From: Pseudomonas kuykendallii | GTDB taxonomy: Bacteria > Pseudomonadota > Gammaproteobacteria > Pseudomonadales > Pseudomonadaceae | Length of the DNA: 64,000 nucleotides | Direction: 5' to 3' | Assembly (NCBI RefSeq): GCF_900106975.1 | Contig: NZ_FNNU01000004.1 | Location: 310,001 to 374,000 of the forward strand | Shown here: positions 28,632 through 38,031 of the stretch, piece by piece | Layout: each line of letters opens with the position of its first letter | Numbering within the stretch: position 1 is the stretch's first letter | Made by a program: the position numbers and the translations under genes | Notes under the pieces: model-generated | Databases searched by the model: none | Seen by the model: the letters and a program-made list of their open reading frames with translations, nothing else | Told to the model about the DNA's origin: nothing

Positions 28632-29090
28632 ATGATCCTGCAACGCCTTTTCGCCCTGGTTCTGCTGGCCGTATGCGCCGCCCTGGCCGTGATGGCCTGG
28701 CCCTACCAGGCTGCATTTTCCTATGAACCGGTCGGACCCCGGGCCTACCCGTTGCTGATGCTCGGGCTGATGAGCCTGGGCCTGCTGTACCTGGCCATCC
28801 GCCCCACCCCCATCGTGCACAAGGAAGACGAGCCGCAACTGGACCGCGAAAGCCTGATCAAGATCGCCGCCTGCGTCGGTCTGCTGATCGTCCTGGCCGC
28901 CACCTTCGAGTCGCTGGGTTTCATCCTCAGCGCGATCCTGGTCGGCCTGCCCATGGCACGCCTGTATGGCGGCCGCTGGCTGCCCGGCGCCATCGTCGTG
29001 GTGGGCATGAGCATCTTCCTTTACTGGCTGTTCGATCGCGTGATGGACGTGCCCCTGCCCCTGGGCCTGCTGAGCGCACTGGAGAACTGA
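28632..29090 (+). CDS. tctB: Small membrane subunit TctB
   Basis: A 152-residue protein with four predicted membrane helices (about 5-24, 41-57, 78-95 and 117-136). This is the usual architecture of the small TctB subunit, which pairs with TctA. Sequence conservation in this family is low, so the call leans on topology and on its place between tctC and tctA, three bases before the latter. Ribosome binding site: GAGGA. Confidence 0.9.
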   Translation: MILQRLFALVLLAVCAALAVMAWPYQAAFSYEPVGPRAYPLLMLGLMSLGLLYLAIRPTPIVHKEDEPQLDRESLIKIAACVGLLIVLAATFESLGFILSAILVGLPMARLYGGRWLPGAIVVVGMSIFLYWLFDRVMDVPLPLGLLSALEN

Positions 29091-29093
29091 CAC

Positions 29094-30608
29094 ATGGATA
29101 CTTTGAGCTACCTGGGCCAGGGCTTCGGCGTCGCCCTGAGCCCCTACAACCTGGTCACCGCCCTCACCGGCACCCTGATCGGCACCGTGGTCGGCCTGCT
29201 GCCGGGCCTGGGTCCGATCAACGGCGTGGCCCTGCTGATCCCCATCGCCTTCGCCCTGGGCCTGCCACCGGAATCGGCGCTGATCCTGCTGGCCGCGGTC
29301 TACCTGGGCTGCGAATACGGCGGCCGGATCAGCTCGATCCTGCTGAACATTCCCGGTGAAGCCTCCACCGTGATGACCACCCTCGACGGTTACCCCATGG
29401 CTCGCCAGGGCCTGGCCGGCGTGGCCCTGTCGCTGTCGGCGTGGAGCTCGTTCATCGGCGCGCTGATCGCCACCTGCGGGATGGTGCTGTTCGCCCCGCT
29501 GCTGGCGAAATGGGCGATCGCCTTCGGGCCGGCGGAGTACTTCGTGCTGATGGTGTTCGCCATCGTCGCCCTGGGCGGCATGGCCGGCGACAAGCCGCTG
29601 AAGACCTTCATCGCCGCACTGATCGGCCTGTTCCTCTCCGCCGTGGGCATCGACGCCAACAGCGGCGTGTACCGCTTCACCGGTGACAACGTGCACCTGG
29701 CCGACGGCATCCAGTTCGTCGTGCTGGTGCTGGGCCTGTTCTCCATCAGCGAGATCCTCCTGCTGCTGGAAAAGACCCACCATGGCCACGTTGCGGTCAA
29801 GGCCACCGGACGCATGCTGTTCAACATGAAGGAAGCAGCCTCGGTGTTCGTCGTGAACATCCGCTGCGGCCTGCTGGGCTTCTTCATGGGCGTACTGCCG
29901 GGCGCCGGCGCGACCCTGGCCAGCGCCGTGGCCTACATGACCGAGAAACGCATGGCCGGCGACAAGGGCAAGTTCGGCAAGGGCGACCTGCGCGGCCTGG
30001 CGGCCCCGGAAACCGCCATCGGCGCGTCCTGCTGCGGCGCCCTGGTGCCCATGCTGACCCTCGGCGTACCCGGCTCGGGTACCACCGCGGTGATGATCGG
30101 CGCGCTGACCCTGTACAACATCACCCCCGGCCCGCTGCTGTTCCAGCAACAGCCCGACATCGTCTGGGGCCTGATCGCCTCGCTGTTCATCGCCAACATC
30201 ATGCTGGTGATCCTGAACATCCCGATGATCCGCATCTTCACCCGCATCCTCGCCGTGCCGAACTGGGCGCTGGTGCCGGTGATCGCCATCATCACCGCGA
30301 TCGGCGTCTACGCCGTGCATGCCACCACCTTCGACCTGTTCCTGATGGTCGGCATCGGCATCATGGGCTACATCCTGCGCAAGCTGGACTTCCCCCTGTC
30401 TCCGATTCTGCTGGGTTTCATCCTCGGCGGGCTGATGGAACAGAACCTGCGCCGTGCGCTGTCGATCTCCAACGGCGAACTGGGCATCCTCTGGTCGAGC
30501 CCGATCAGCATGAGCACCTGGGCCCTGGTGGTGGTGATGCTGGCCCTGCCGCTGCTGCGCATCTGGCGCCGCCGCAGCGCCCGGCAGCGCGCCCTGGCCG
30601 ATGCGTGA
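29094..30608 (+). CDS. tctA: Large membrane subunit TctA
   Basis: A 504-residue permease with about twelve membrane helices that moves tricarboxylates using an ion gradient. The family blocks GTVVGLLPGLGPINGVALLIP, GCEYGGRISSILLNIPGEA, GVLPGAGATLAS and LGVPGSGTTAVMIGAL are clear, including the repeated Pro-Gly-rich signature of the two homologous halves. It overlaps the following abrB-like gene by eight bases. Confidence 0.95.
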   Translation: MDTLSYLGQGFGVALSPYNLVTALTGTLIGTVVGLLPGLGPINGVALLIPIAFALGLPPESALILLAAVYLGCEYGGRISSILLNIPGEASTVMTTLDGYPMARQGLAGVALSLSAWSSFIGALIATCGMVLFAPLLAKWAIAFGPAEYFVLMVFAIVALGGMAGDKPLKTFIAALIGLFLSAVGIDANSGVYRFTGDNVHLADGIQFVVLVLGLFSISEILLLLEKTHHGHVAVKATGRMLFNMKEAASVFVVNIRCGLLGFFMGVLPGAGATLASAVAYMTEKRMAGDKGKFGKGDLRGLAAPETAIGASCCGALVPMLTLGVPGSGTTAVMIGALTLYNITPGPLLFQQQPDIVWGLIASLFIANIMLVILNIPMIRIFTRILAVPNWALVPVIAIITAIGVYAVHATTFDLFLMVGIGIMGYILRKLDFPLSPILLGFILGGLMEQNLRRALSISNGELGILWSSPISMSTWALVVVMLALPLLRIWRRRSARQRALADA

Positions 30609-31638
30609 TGGCTGGCGCGCCTGGTGGGCGACCCCGCTCGTAGGCGCGCTGGGCGGGCTGCTGGCCAGCCTCGCCCACTGGCCCCTGCCATGGATGATCG
30701 GCGCCCTGGTGGCGGTCATCCTGTTCCGCTGCACCACCCCCTGGCAGATCCGTGATCTGCCAGGGGGCCGCAAGACCGGTCAATGCATCATCGGCGTCGG
30801 CATCGGCCTGCACTTCAGCCCCGAAGTGGTGGAGCAGGTGCTGGCGCACTTCTGGCTGATCCTCTTCGGCGCCCTGTTCACCCTCCTCTCCAGCATCGCC
30901 GCCGTGTGGCTGCTGCGGCGCACCGGCGAAGACCCGGCCACCGCGTTCTTTTCCTGCATGCCCGGCGGCTCCGGGGAAATGGTCAACCTCGGCCAGCGTC
31001 ACGGCGCGGTACTCAGCCGGGTCGCCGCGGCGCAAAGCCTGCGGGTGGTGGCCCTGGTGCTCTGCGTGCCGATGATCTTCAAACTGCTGATGGGCGACGG
31101 CGATGCACAGTTCCAGGCGGCGCCCGCGGACGGGCTCTGGCTGGCCGTGCTGCTGCCGGCCGGCGCGGCGCTCGCCTGGCTGTGGCAACGCCTGCAACAG
31201 CCGAACCCGTGGCTTTTCGGCCCGTTGCTGGTGAGCGCCACCGCGAGCATCGTGTGGAACCTGCACATCGGCCTGCCGCACGGCGCCAGCCAGCTTGGCC
31301 AGTTGCTCATCGGCAGCGGGCTGGGCTGTCATTTCGACCGTGCATTCTTCCGCCGCGCACCGGCGTTCCTGCTGCGCACGCTGTTTTCCACGGCCTTGAT
31401 GATGGCGCTCGCCGCGCTGGCGGCATTCGCCCTGGGCGCGCTGACCGCGCTGGATATCCGCTCGCTGACGCTGGGCATGATGCCCGGCGGGATTGCCGAG
31501 ATGAGCCTCACGGCGGAGACCCTGGCGCTGTCGGTGCCGCTGGTGACGGCGATGCAGGTGATGCGTCTGCTGCTGGTGCTGTTCCTCGCCGAACCGCTGT
31601 TCCGGGTCTGGCGCAAACGCCTGGATGAAGGGAGGTGA
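30601..31638 (+). CDS. AbrB-family membrane protein (ammonia monooxygenase-like in older databases)
   Basis: A 345-residue protein with about ten membrane helices and two similar halves, each with a Met-Pro-Gly-Gly segment: FFSCMPGGSGEMVNLG and LGMMPGGIAEMSLTAE. These mark the AbrB (DUF445-unrelated) transporter-like family, regulators or transporters of unknown substrate that commonly accompany tct genes. It is the last gene of the opdH-tctCBA run; translation is coupled to tctA by an eight-base overlap. Confidence 0.85.
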   Translation: MRDGWRAWWATPLVGALGGLLASLAHWPLPWMIGALVAVILFRCTTPWQIRDLPGGRKTGQCIIGVGIGLHFSPEVVEQVLAHFWLILFGALFTLLSSIAAVWLLRRTGEDPATAFFSCMPGGSGEMVNLGQRHGAVLSRVAAAQSLRVVALVLCVPMIFKLLMGDGDAQFQAAPADGLWLAVLLPAGAALAWLWQRLQQPNPWLFGPLLVSATASIVWNLHIGLPHGASQLGQLLIGSGLGCHFDRAFFRRAPAFLLRTLFSTALMMALAALAAFALGALTALDIRSLTLGMMPGGIAEMSLTAETLALSVPLVTAMQVMRLLLVLFLAEPLFRVWRKRLDEGR

Positions 31639-31643
31639 AACAC

Positions 31644-31672
31644 GCCTCCCTCTCCGCACGGGAGAGGGAGGC
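31644..31672. terminator. Perfect hairpin between the convergent abrB-like and terC-like genes
   Basis: Twelve-base arms (31644-31655 and 31661-31672) with a five-base loop form a perfect stem between two convergent stops. There is no T tract on either side, so it may act as a transcript-end stabiliser or a Rho-assisted terminator rather than a classic intrinsic one. Confidence 0.5.
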
Positions 31673-31680
31673 AGCGCGGC

Positions 31681-32448
31681 TCATTCGCCGCCGGGGATGT
31701 CCTTGCGCAGCTTGACCGGGTCGTTCTGCTTGCGACCCAGCTTGGTGCGCAGGCGGATGTTCAGCGCCTCGACACCCAGCGAGAAGGCCATCGCGAAGTA
31801 GACATAGCCCTTCGGCACGTGGACTTCGAAGGCTTCGGCGATCAGCACCGTACCGACCACGATGAGGAACGACAGGGCGAGCATCTTCAGCGATGGGTGC
31901 TTTTCGATGAAGTCGCTGATGGTGCCGGCGGCCAGCATCATCACCATCACCGCGACGACGATCGCGGCGACCATCACCGGGACGTGGGCGACCATGCCGA
32001 CCGCGGTGATCACCGAGTCCAGCGAGAAGACGATGTCGATGATGGCGATCTGGATGATGGTGCCGATGAAACCGCTGGCCTTGCTTTTCGGCTCTTCGCC
32101 GGCGGTTTCGTCTTCGCCTTCGAGGCCGTGGTAGATCTCCGAACTGCTCTTCCAGAGCAGGAACAGGCCGCCGAAGAAGAGGATCAGATCACGCCCGGAA
32201 ATCCCCTGGCCGAGGACATGGAACAGGTCCGCCGTCAGGCGCATCACCCAGGTGATCGACAGCAGCAGCAGAATCCGCGTGACCATCGCCAGCGCCAGCC
32301 CGAAGAAGCGCGTCTTCGGCTGCATGTGCTTGGGCATCCGCCCCACCAGGATCGAGATCATGATGATGTTGTCGATGCCGAGGACGATTTCCAGGGCGGT
32401 CAGGGTGAAGAAGGCAATCCAGATTTCCGGATTGGTGAGCCATTCCAT
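31681..32448 (-). CDS. TerC-family integral membrane protein
   Basis: A 255-residue protein with about seven membrane helices. The TerC family carries conserved acidic membrane residues, seen in TALEIVLGIDNIIMISIL near the start and IDIVFSLDSVITAVGM in the middle, which probably form an ion path. Members are linked to manganese export, metalation of exocytosed proteins and tellurite resistance. A hydrophilic loop (LEGEDETAGEEPKSK) separates the halves. No riboswitch-like leader of the yybP-ykoY type was recognised upstream. The start at 32448 has AGAGGA upstream. Confidence 0.88.
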   Translation of the reverse strand: MEWLTNPEIWIAFFTLTALEIVLGIDNIIMISILVGRMPKHMQPKTRFFGLALAMVTRILLLLSITWVMRLTADLFHVLGQGISGRDLILFFGGLFLLWKSSSEIYHGLEGEDETAGEEPKSKASGFIGTIIQIAIIDIVFSLDSVITAVGMVAHVPVMVAAIVVAVMVMMLAAGTISDFIEKHPSLKMLALSFLIVVGTVLIAEAFEVHVPKGYVYFAMAFSLGVEALNIRLRTKLGRKQNDPVKLRKDIPGGE

Positions 32449-32983
32449 GATGGTTCCTCTAGGGGGTTCGAGAGTGTTCGGATGACGCTAAACGTGGCGA
32501 CCCGGAAGCCCGGACTTCCTGCCTGCCCGGGCTTTTGCCATTCGCATCAGACGCCGCCGTGGCCGGGAAAATCCCCGTCGGCGAAACCGCCGAGCAGGAT
32601 ACAGGCACGGATGCCGACTGCCCACTTCGCGGTGAGGCGCGGCTCGTCAGACCCGATCCTCGCCCGCCCATCCGCAGATCGGGCAACGAAAGCGGCGCAC
32701 AGGGCAGACGCGCCGGCTGTCGACGATCGAGCAACGTCGGCATCGGTTCAGGGCACGGCACGCGGTCAGCGCGGAGTTTCTGGCGCAGAGCAAACGATCG
32801 GTGGGAGAGACTGGAAGAGCGGCAAGGGACGTTTCATGGCGATCACCGTTGTTGTTTTTGTAACTGGCGCTGCGGCCAGGCGCCGATCGGAATCGGCGGC
32901 ACGTCGATCCTAATGCGGCGAGCTTTCGCTCACCTTTCGCTGGGAATCGCGCAGCAACCGGCGCCCGGGCGCAGTGCCGGCAC
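32449..32983. other. 535-bp region between terC-like gene and ung with no confident gene
   Basis: No ORF here has family support. Read on the minus strand it contains a GGTGAGC-GAAA-GCTCGCC hairpin (32920-32937), an A-rich Crc/Hfq-like run (32848-32859), a 23-codon ORF starting at ATG 32837 and ending at 32766, and in another frame a Cys-rich 48-codon stretch (32647-32793, TTG start) with two CxxC pairs (CRRC and CPIC). Near terC, an AAGCCCGG...CCGGGCTTTT stem (about 32506-32534) could terminate plus-strand transcripts. Confidence 0.4.
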
Positions 32984-33682
32984 TCAGGGCGCGTCCGGCA
33001 GGCGCCAGTCGATCGGCTCCAGGCCCTGTTGCTGCAGGTACTTGTTGGTGCGACTGAAATGCCCGTTGCCATTGAAGCCGCGGTGCGCGGAGAGCGGCGA
33101 GGGATGCGCGGACTTCAACACCAGGTGCTTGGTCGCATCGATGAGCTTTTGCTTGCCCTGCGCATGGGAGCCCCAGAGCAGGAACACCAGGTGCGGGCGC
33201 CGCTCGCTCACCACCTCGATGATGCGGTCGGTGAACGGCTGCCAGCCCTTCGCCGCGTGGGAGCCGGCATTGCCCTGCTCCACCGTCAGCGAGGTGTTCA
33301 GCAGCAGCACGCCCTGCTCCGCCCAGTGCTGCAGGTAGCCGTGGCGCGGAATGTCGATGTTCAGGTCGCGCTTGAGCTCCTTGTAGATGTTCTGCAGCGA
33401 CGGCGGAGTGGGCACGCCCGGCTGCACCGAGAAGCACAGCCCATGGGCCTGGCCGGGCCCGTGGTAGGGGTCCTGACCGAGGATCACCACCTTCACCTGA
33501 TCGAGCGGCGTGGAGTTCAAGGCATTGAAGATCAGCGGCCCGGGCGGGAAAACGACCTTGCCGGCCGCCTTCTCCTGGCGCAGAAACTCGCTAAGCTGCC
33601 GCATGTAGGGTTTGTCGAACTCGTCGCGCAATACGGCCTTCCAGCCTGCCTCGAGCTTGATCCGATCCTGCGTCTGCGCCAT
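32984..33682 (-). CDS. ung: Uracil-DNA glycosylase
   Basis: A 232-residue family 1 UDG that removes uracil from DNA. The water-activating loop [17 protein letters not shown] contains Asp71, and the minor-groove intercalation loop [11 protein letters not shown] begins at His193. Both are intact, along with the uracil-binding LLLNTSLTV strand. It is divergent from an HDOD gene, as in related pseudomonads. Confidence 0.97.
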   Translation of the reverse strand: MAQTQDRIKLEAGWKAVLRDEFDKPYMRQLSEFLRQEKAAGKVVFPPGPLIFNALNSTPLDQVKVVILGQDPYHGPGQAHGLCFSVQPGVPTPPSLQNIYKELKRDLNIDIPRHGYLQHWAEQGVLLLNTSLTVEQGNAGSHAAKGWQPFTDRIIEVVSERRPHLVFLLWGSHAQGKQKLIDATKHLVLKSAHPSPLSAHRGFNGNGHFSRTNKYLQQQGLEPIDWRLPDAP

Positions 33683-33759
33683 GGTGCACCTGCTGTGAAA
33701 GTAGCCGCGGCACCCTAGGAAAGCCTCACCAGCTTGTCAATCCGCAATAGCGAGCCCCC

Positions 33760-34617
33760 ATGCAAAGCCAACCCCATGCCGACGCCAGAAACCTGCGTCT
33801 CGCCCTCCTCGACCGCTTTCTGCGCGGCGAAGCCCGAGTTCCGCAGATGCCCGAGAACGCCGAAGCCATCAGGCGCCTGCTGGAAGATTCACGGACCCAG
33901 CTGGAACAGTTGTCGCGGGTGATCAACGGCGACCCGGCGCTGGCCGCCTACCTCATGCAGTTCGCCGAGAACCCGCTGTTCAAGACCGGCCGCCCCTGCC
34001 AGCACCTGCGCGACGTCCTCGGCCGCCTGGGCATCCGCAACCTCAACAACCTGGTTCTGGCGTTCTCCCTGCGCAACCTGTTCACCAGCACCGAACCGAC
34101 CTTGCAGCGGGTCTTTCGCAACCGCTGGAAGAACGCCCAGCTGCGCGCCGCCTACAGCGCGGCGCTGTGCGGCCGCTGCCCGGGCATTGCGGTGGAGGAT
34201 GCCCTGCTCGCCGGTCTGCTGCAGGACATTGGCAGCCTGCCCCTGCTCGACGAGATCGGCCGCTGGCCGGACGCGCCGCGCGACGAAGACGAACTGCACG
34301 CGCTCTGCGACGCCATCTCCGGGCCGATCGGGGTGATCTTGCTGACCAGCTGGAATCAGGTGCCGGCGATCGTCGATGTCACCCGTCACCGCGACGACTG
34401 GCAGCGCGAACACGCCGGCAAGGCCGACCTGGCCGATCTGGTGCAGGTCGCCAGCCTGCTGCAACAGCCCCGCGACGAGGCACCCTTGGCGCAGTTGCCC
34501 GCGCTCCGCCAGCTGTTTCCCTACGCCGACCACGCGGCGCTGGCGCAGCAACTGGGCGACGAGGTTCCAGGCGAGGCGGCGTTCTGGCTCAAGCTGCTGG
34601 GTGGCAAGGCCAACTGA
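33760..34617 (+). CDS. HDOD-domain protein
   Basis: A 285-residue protein with a divergent HDOD domain: LSRVINGDPALAAYLMQFAENPLF, LRDVLGRLGIRNLNNLVLAFSLRNLF and DALLAGLLQDIGSLPLLDEIG. No extra output domain is visible. It may sense or relay a signal as other HDOD proteins do, but no partner is evident. A 77-bp divergent gap separates it from ung, and 128 bp separate it from the acyl-CoA dehydrogenase gene. Confidence 0.82.
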   Translation: MQSQPHADARNLRLALLDRFLRGEARVPQMPENAEAIRRLLEDSRTQLEQLSRVINGDPALAAYLMQFAENPLFKTGRPCQHLRDVLGRLGIRNLNNLVLAFSLRNLFTSTEPTLQRVFRNRWKNAQLRAAYSAALCGRCPGIAVEDALLAGLLQDIGSLPLLDEIGRWPDAPRDEDELHALCDAISGPIGVILLTSWNQVPAIVDVTRHRDDWQREHAGKADLADLVQVASLLQQPRDEAPLAQLPALRQLFPYADHAALAQQLGDEVPGEAAFWLKLLGGKAN

Positions 34618-34745
34618 AAACGGCATGACGCCCGCCGGAGAATGAGGCAACCTGAGGGCGTCCAGCGGCCGGCAGCCACGAGCGGCCCGCCCTGCAACCC
34701 TCGCACCGAGGGCATAACAAGAACAACGTACCCACGAGGACGCCC

Positions 34746-35909
34746 ATGGATTTCGAATTCTCCGAAGAGCAGCGCCTGCTGATCGAAAGCGCACGCACCT
34801 TCGCCAGCCGCGAACTGGCGCCGCACGCCGCGGACTGGGACCGCGACCACCATTTCCCGGTGGATGTCATTCGCCTCGCCGCCGACCAGGGCTTCCTGGC
34901 GCTCTACCTCGACGAGGCGGACGGCGGGCTTGGCCTGTCGCGGCTCTCCGCCTCGCTGATCTTCGAACAGCTGGCCGCCGGCTGCGTCGCCACCACCGCC
35001 TTCCTCACCATCCACAACATGGCCAGCTGGATGCTCGCGCGCTTCGCCGAACCGGCGTTGAAGGACGCCTGGCTGCCGCGCCTGATCAGCGGCGAACTGC
35101 TCGCCTCCTACTGCCTCACCGAGCCGGACGCCGGCTCCGATGCCGCGCACCTGCGCACCCGCGCGCGCCGCGACGGCGACGACTATGTGATCGACGGCAG
35201 CAAGTGCTTCATTTCCGGCGCCGGCAGCACCCAGGTGCTGATCGTGATGGCACGCACCGGCGAAGACGGCGCCCGTGGCATTTCCTGCTTTCTGGTGCCC
35301 GGCGATGCCGAGGGCGTGCGCTACGGGCGCAACGAACTGAAGATGGGCTGGCGCGCGCAGCCGACCCGGACCATCACCTTCGAGGGCGTGCGCATCCCTG
35401 CCGGCAACCGCATCGGCCCGGAAGGCCAGGGTTTCGTCTACGCGATGAAGGGCCTGGATGGCGGGCGCATCAACATCGCCAGCTGTTCGCTGGGCGCCGC
35501 CCAGGCCGCGCTGGAGCAATCGCTGCGCTACGTGGAGGAACGCAAGCAGTTCGGCAAGCCGCTGGCGGAGTTCCAGGCGCTGCAGTTCAGGCTCGCCGAC
35601 ATGCTCACCGACCTCGTCGCCAGCCGGCAAATGGTCCGTCTCGCCGCGCACAAGCTCGACGCGGGCGACGCCGAGGCCAGCCTGTATTGTGCGATGGCCA
35701 AGCGTTTCGCCACCGACCATTGCTTCGAGCTGTGCAACCAGGCCCTGCAACTGCACGGCGGTTACGGCTATCTCAACGATTACCCGCTGGAGCGCTGGGT
35801 ACGCGACAGCCGCGTGCACCAGATCCTGGAAGGCACCAACGAGATCATGCGGGTGATCATCGCGCGGCGCCTGCTCGAACAGGGCGGCATGCTCGACCGG
35901 ATTGCGTAG
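34746..35909 (+). CDS. Acyl-CoA dehydrogenase (short/branched-chain type)
   Basis: A 387-residue FAD enzyme that makes a 2-enoyl-CoA from an acyl-CoA, passing electrons to ETF. Family signatures are AYCLTEPDAGSDAAHLRTRA-like sequence at about 120-140, GGYGYLNDYPLERWVRDSR, and the C-terminal EGTNEIMRVIIAR with the usual catalytic Glu position. Together with the next two crotonase genes it suggests valine/isobutyryl-CoA or similar branched-acid breakdown; PAO1 has the same trio (about PA0746-PA0744). GAGGA precedes the ATG. Confidence 0.93.
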   Translation: MDFEFSEEQRLLIESARTFASRELAPHAADWDRDHHFPVDVIRLAADQGFLALYLDEADGGLGLSRLSASLIFEQLAAGCVATTAFLTIHNMASWMLARFAEPALKDAWLPRLISGELLASYCLTEPDAGSDAAHLRTRARRDGDDYVIDGSKCFISGAGSTQVLIVMARTGEDGARGISCFLVPGDAEGVRYGRNELKMGWRAQPTRTITFEGVRIPAGNRIGPEGQGFVYAMKGLDGGRINIASCSLGAAQAALEQSLRYVEERKQFGKPLAEFQALQFRLADMLTDLVASRQMVRLAAHKLDAGDAEASLYCAMAKRFATDHCFELCNQALQLHGGYGYLNDYPLERWVRDSRVHQILEGTNEIMRVIIARRLLEQGGMLDRIA

Positions 35910-35976
35910 GTGCGCCGCGGCGTGCGGCGCGCACGATGTTTCCCGCCAGGACTGAGAAGAAAACAGGAGGATTCGC

Positions 35977-36795
35977 ATGAGCAATGCACTGGAACCCTAC
36001 AAAACCCAGCTATTCGACCTGACCCACAAACTCACCGTGGAGAAGCACGGCAACACCGCCCTGCTGACCCTCAACAACCCGCCTGCCAACACCTGGGAGC
36101 GCGAGTCGCTGATCGGCCTGCGGCAGTTGATCGAGCACCTCGACCGCGACGATGACATCTATGCGCTGGTCATCACCGGCCGCGGCGAGAAGTTCTTCAG
36201 CGCCGGAGCCGACCTCAAGCTGTTCGCCGATGGCGACAAGGCCCGCGCCCGCGAGATGGCCCGGCTGTTCGGCGAAGCCTTCGAGGCGCTGCGCGACTTC
36301 CGCGGCGTGTCGATCGCCGCGATCAACGGCTATGCCATGGGCGGCGGGCTGGAGTGCGCGCTGGCCTGCGACATCCGCATCGCCGAGCGCCAGTCGCAGT
36401 TGGCCCTGCCGGAAGCCTCGGTCGGCCTGCTGCCGTGCGCCGGCGGAACCCAGGCACTGCCCTGGCTGGTCGGCGAAGGCTGGGCCAAGCGCATGATCCT
36501 CTGTGGCGAGCGCGTGGATGCGGAAACCGCGCTGCGCATCGGCCTGGTCGAGCAGGTCGTCGATGCCGGCGAGGCGCGTGGTCACGCCCTCCTCCTCGCG
36601 GCGCGCGTCGCGCGGCAGAGCCCGGTGGCGGTGCGCGCGATCAAGCCGCTGATCCAGGGCGCCCGCGAGCGCGGCCCGAGCACCTGGCTGGCCCAGGAGC
36701 GCGAGCGCTTCGTCGACCTGTTCGACGCCGAAGATACCCGCGAGGGCGTCAACGCCTTCCTCGAAAAACGCGACGCCCACTGGCGCAACCGCTGA
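35977..36795 (+). CDS. dspI: Enoyl-CoA hydratase, DspI-like
   Basis: A 272-residue crotonase. Both catalytic glutamates are present: Glu126 in GYAMGGGLECAL and Glu146 in LPEASVGLLPCAGGTQ; the oxyanion hole segment FFSAGADL also fits. It corresponds in length and position to PA0745 of P. aeruginosa, named DspI and reported to be needed for making the dispersal signal cis-2-decenoic acid. A plain role in branched-chain acyl-CoA degradation with its neighbours is equally possible. AGGAGG lies eight bases before the ATG. Confidence 0.8.
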   Translation: MSNALEPYKTQLFDLTHKLTVEKHGNTALLTLNNPPANTWERESLIGLRQLIEHLDRDDDIYALVITGRGEKFFSAGADLKLFADGDKARAREMARLFGEAFEALRDFRGVSIAAINGYAMGGGLECALACDIRIAERQSQLALPEASVGLLPCAGGTQALPWLVGEGWAKRMILCGERVDAETALRIGLVEQVVDAGEARGHALLLAARVARQSPVAVRAIKPLIQGARERGPSTWLAQERERFVDLFDAEDTREGVNAFLEKRDAHWRNR

Positions 36796-36843
36796 CCGAC
36801 AACCGGATGCGAGGCCACGGCGCCTCGCGATGGGAACCCAAGA

Positions 36844-37950
36844 ATGAATGTGATCTTTCAGGAACTCCCCGCGCTGCACGGCGTGCGCATCGGCATCGCC
36901 ACGCTGGATGCGGAAAAAAGCCTCAACGCCCTGAGCCTGGCGATGAACGAGGCCCTCGACGAAAAGCTGACAGCCTGGGCCAACGACCCGGGCATCGTCT
37001 GCGTGATGCTGCGCGGCAATGGCGCCAAGGCGTTCTGCGCCGGGGGCGACGTGCGCAAGCTGGTAGAGGCCTGCCGCGAGCAGCCCGGCGAAGTACCGGC
37101 ACTGGCGGCACGCTTCTTCGCCGCCGAGTACCGCCTCGACCATCACCTCCACCGCTTCCCGAAGCCGCTGATCGCCTGGGGCCATGGCTACGTGATGGGC
37201 GGCGGCATGGGCCTATTGCAGGGCGCCTCGCTGCGCATCGTCACCCCGAGCTCGCGGCTGGCGATGCCGGAAATCAACATCGGCCTGTACCCGGACGTCG
37301 GCGCCAGTTGGTTCCTTTCACGCCTGCCGGGCAAGCTCGGAACCTTCCTCGGGCTCACCGCCAGCCAGATGAATGCACGCGATGCGCTGGATCTGAACCT
37401 CGCCGACCGCTTCCTGCTCGACGAACAGCAGGACGAACTGCTCGAAGGGATGGTCCAGCTGAACTGGCTGGAACAGCCGGAGATGCAACTGATCAGCCTG
37501 CTCAGGTCGCTGGAACACGAAGCCCGCGATCGACTCCCGGCGGCCCAGTGGCTGCCACGCCGGGAACGCCTGGACGACCTGCTCGATGTCGCCGACCTGC
37601 CTGCCGCCTGGCGGGCGATCGCCGCGCTGCGCGACGACCCGGACAGTCTGCTGGCGCATGCCGGCAAGACCCTCGCCGAAGGCTGCCCGCTGACCGCGCA
37701 CCTCGTCTGGCAGCAGATCGCCCGCGCGCGCCACATGTCGCTCGCCGAAGTGTTCCGCATGGAATACGCGATGAGCCTCAACTGCTGCCGCCATCCGGAG
37801 TTCAGCGAAGGCGTGCGCGCGCGCCTGGTGGACAAGGACCACGCCCCGCGCTGGCACTGGCCGGATGTCGCGAGCATCCCGGACGCGGTCATCGAGGCGC
37901 ACTTCGAACCGACCTGGGAAGGCGAGCATCCGCTTGCGGATTTGCGCTAG
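36844..37950 (+). CDS. 3-Hydroxyisobutyryl-CoA hydrolase-like crotonase
   Basis: A 368-residue crotonase-fold enzyme, longer than hydratases, with the HIBYL-CoA hydrolase signature GYVMGGGMGLLQGASLRIV and MPEINIGLYPDVGASWFLSR. Glu143 and Asp151 match the hydrolase active-site pair, and a C-terminal helical extension is present. It would release 3-hydroxyisobutyrate in valine catabolism. In PAO1 the next genes include dehydrogenases of the same pathway; here the lap cluster follows instead. Confidence 0.88.
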   Translation: MNVIFQELPALHGVRIGIATLDAEKSLNALSLAMNEALDEKLTAWANDPGIVCVMLRGNGAKAFCAGGDVRKLVEACREQPGEVPALAARFFAAEYRLDHHLHRFPKPLIAWGHGYVMGGGMGLLQGASLRIVTPSSRLAMPEINIGLYPDVGASWFLSRLPGKLGTFLGLTASQMNARDALDLNLADRFLLDEQQDELLEGMVQLNWLEQPEMQLISLLRSLEHEARDRLPAAQWLPRRERLDDLLDVADLPAAWRAIAALRDDPDSLLAHAGKTLAEGCPLTAHLVWQQIARARHMSLAEVFRMEYAMSLNCCRHPEFSEGVRARLVDKDHAPRWHWPDVASIPDAVIEAHFEPTWEGEHPLADLR

Positions 37951-37963
37951 TGACCCGTGGCTT

Positions 37964-37992
37964 GCCCGGCCAACGCTACTCGTCGGCCGGGC
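37964..37992. terminator. Hairpin between convergent hydrolase and lapC genes
   Basis: Arms GCCCGGCC (37964-37971) and GGCCGGGC (37985-37992) form a perfect 8-bp GC stem 13 bases after the hydrolase stop, in the gap to the convergent lapC gene. It lacks a T tract, so termination is only suggested. Confidence 0.35.
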
Positions 37993-38031
37993 GGCCGCCT
38001 GTCGACGGCGTCGAAGGCGGAACGCCAGAAC

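Noticed and set aside
27540-30773. A 3.2-kb open frame antisense to tctCBA
   Set aside because: The translation is His/Gln/Gly/Ala-rich and without motifs, while the plus strand encodes three recognisable transporter genes in the same interval.
32449-32600. yybP-ykoY manganese riboswitch before the TerC-like gene
   Set aside because: TerC-type genes often carry this riboswitch, but I could not find its conserved core in the leader.
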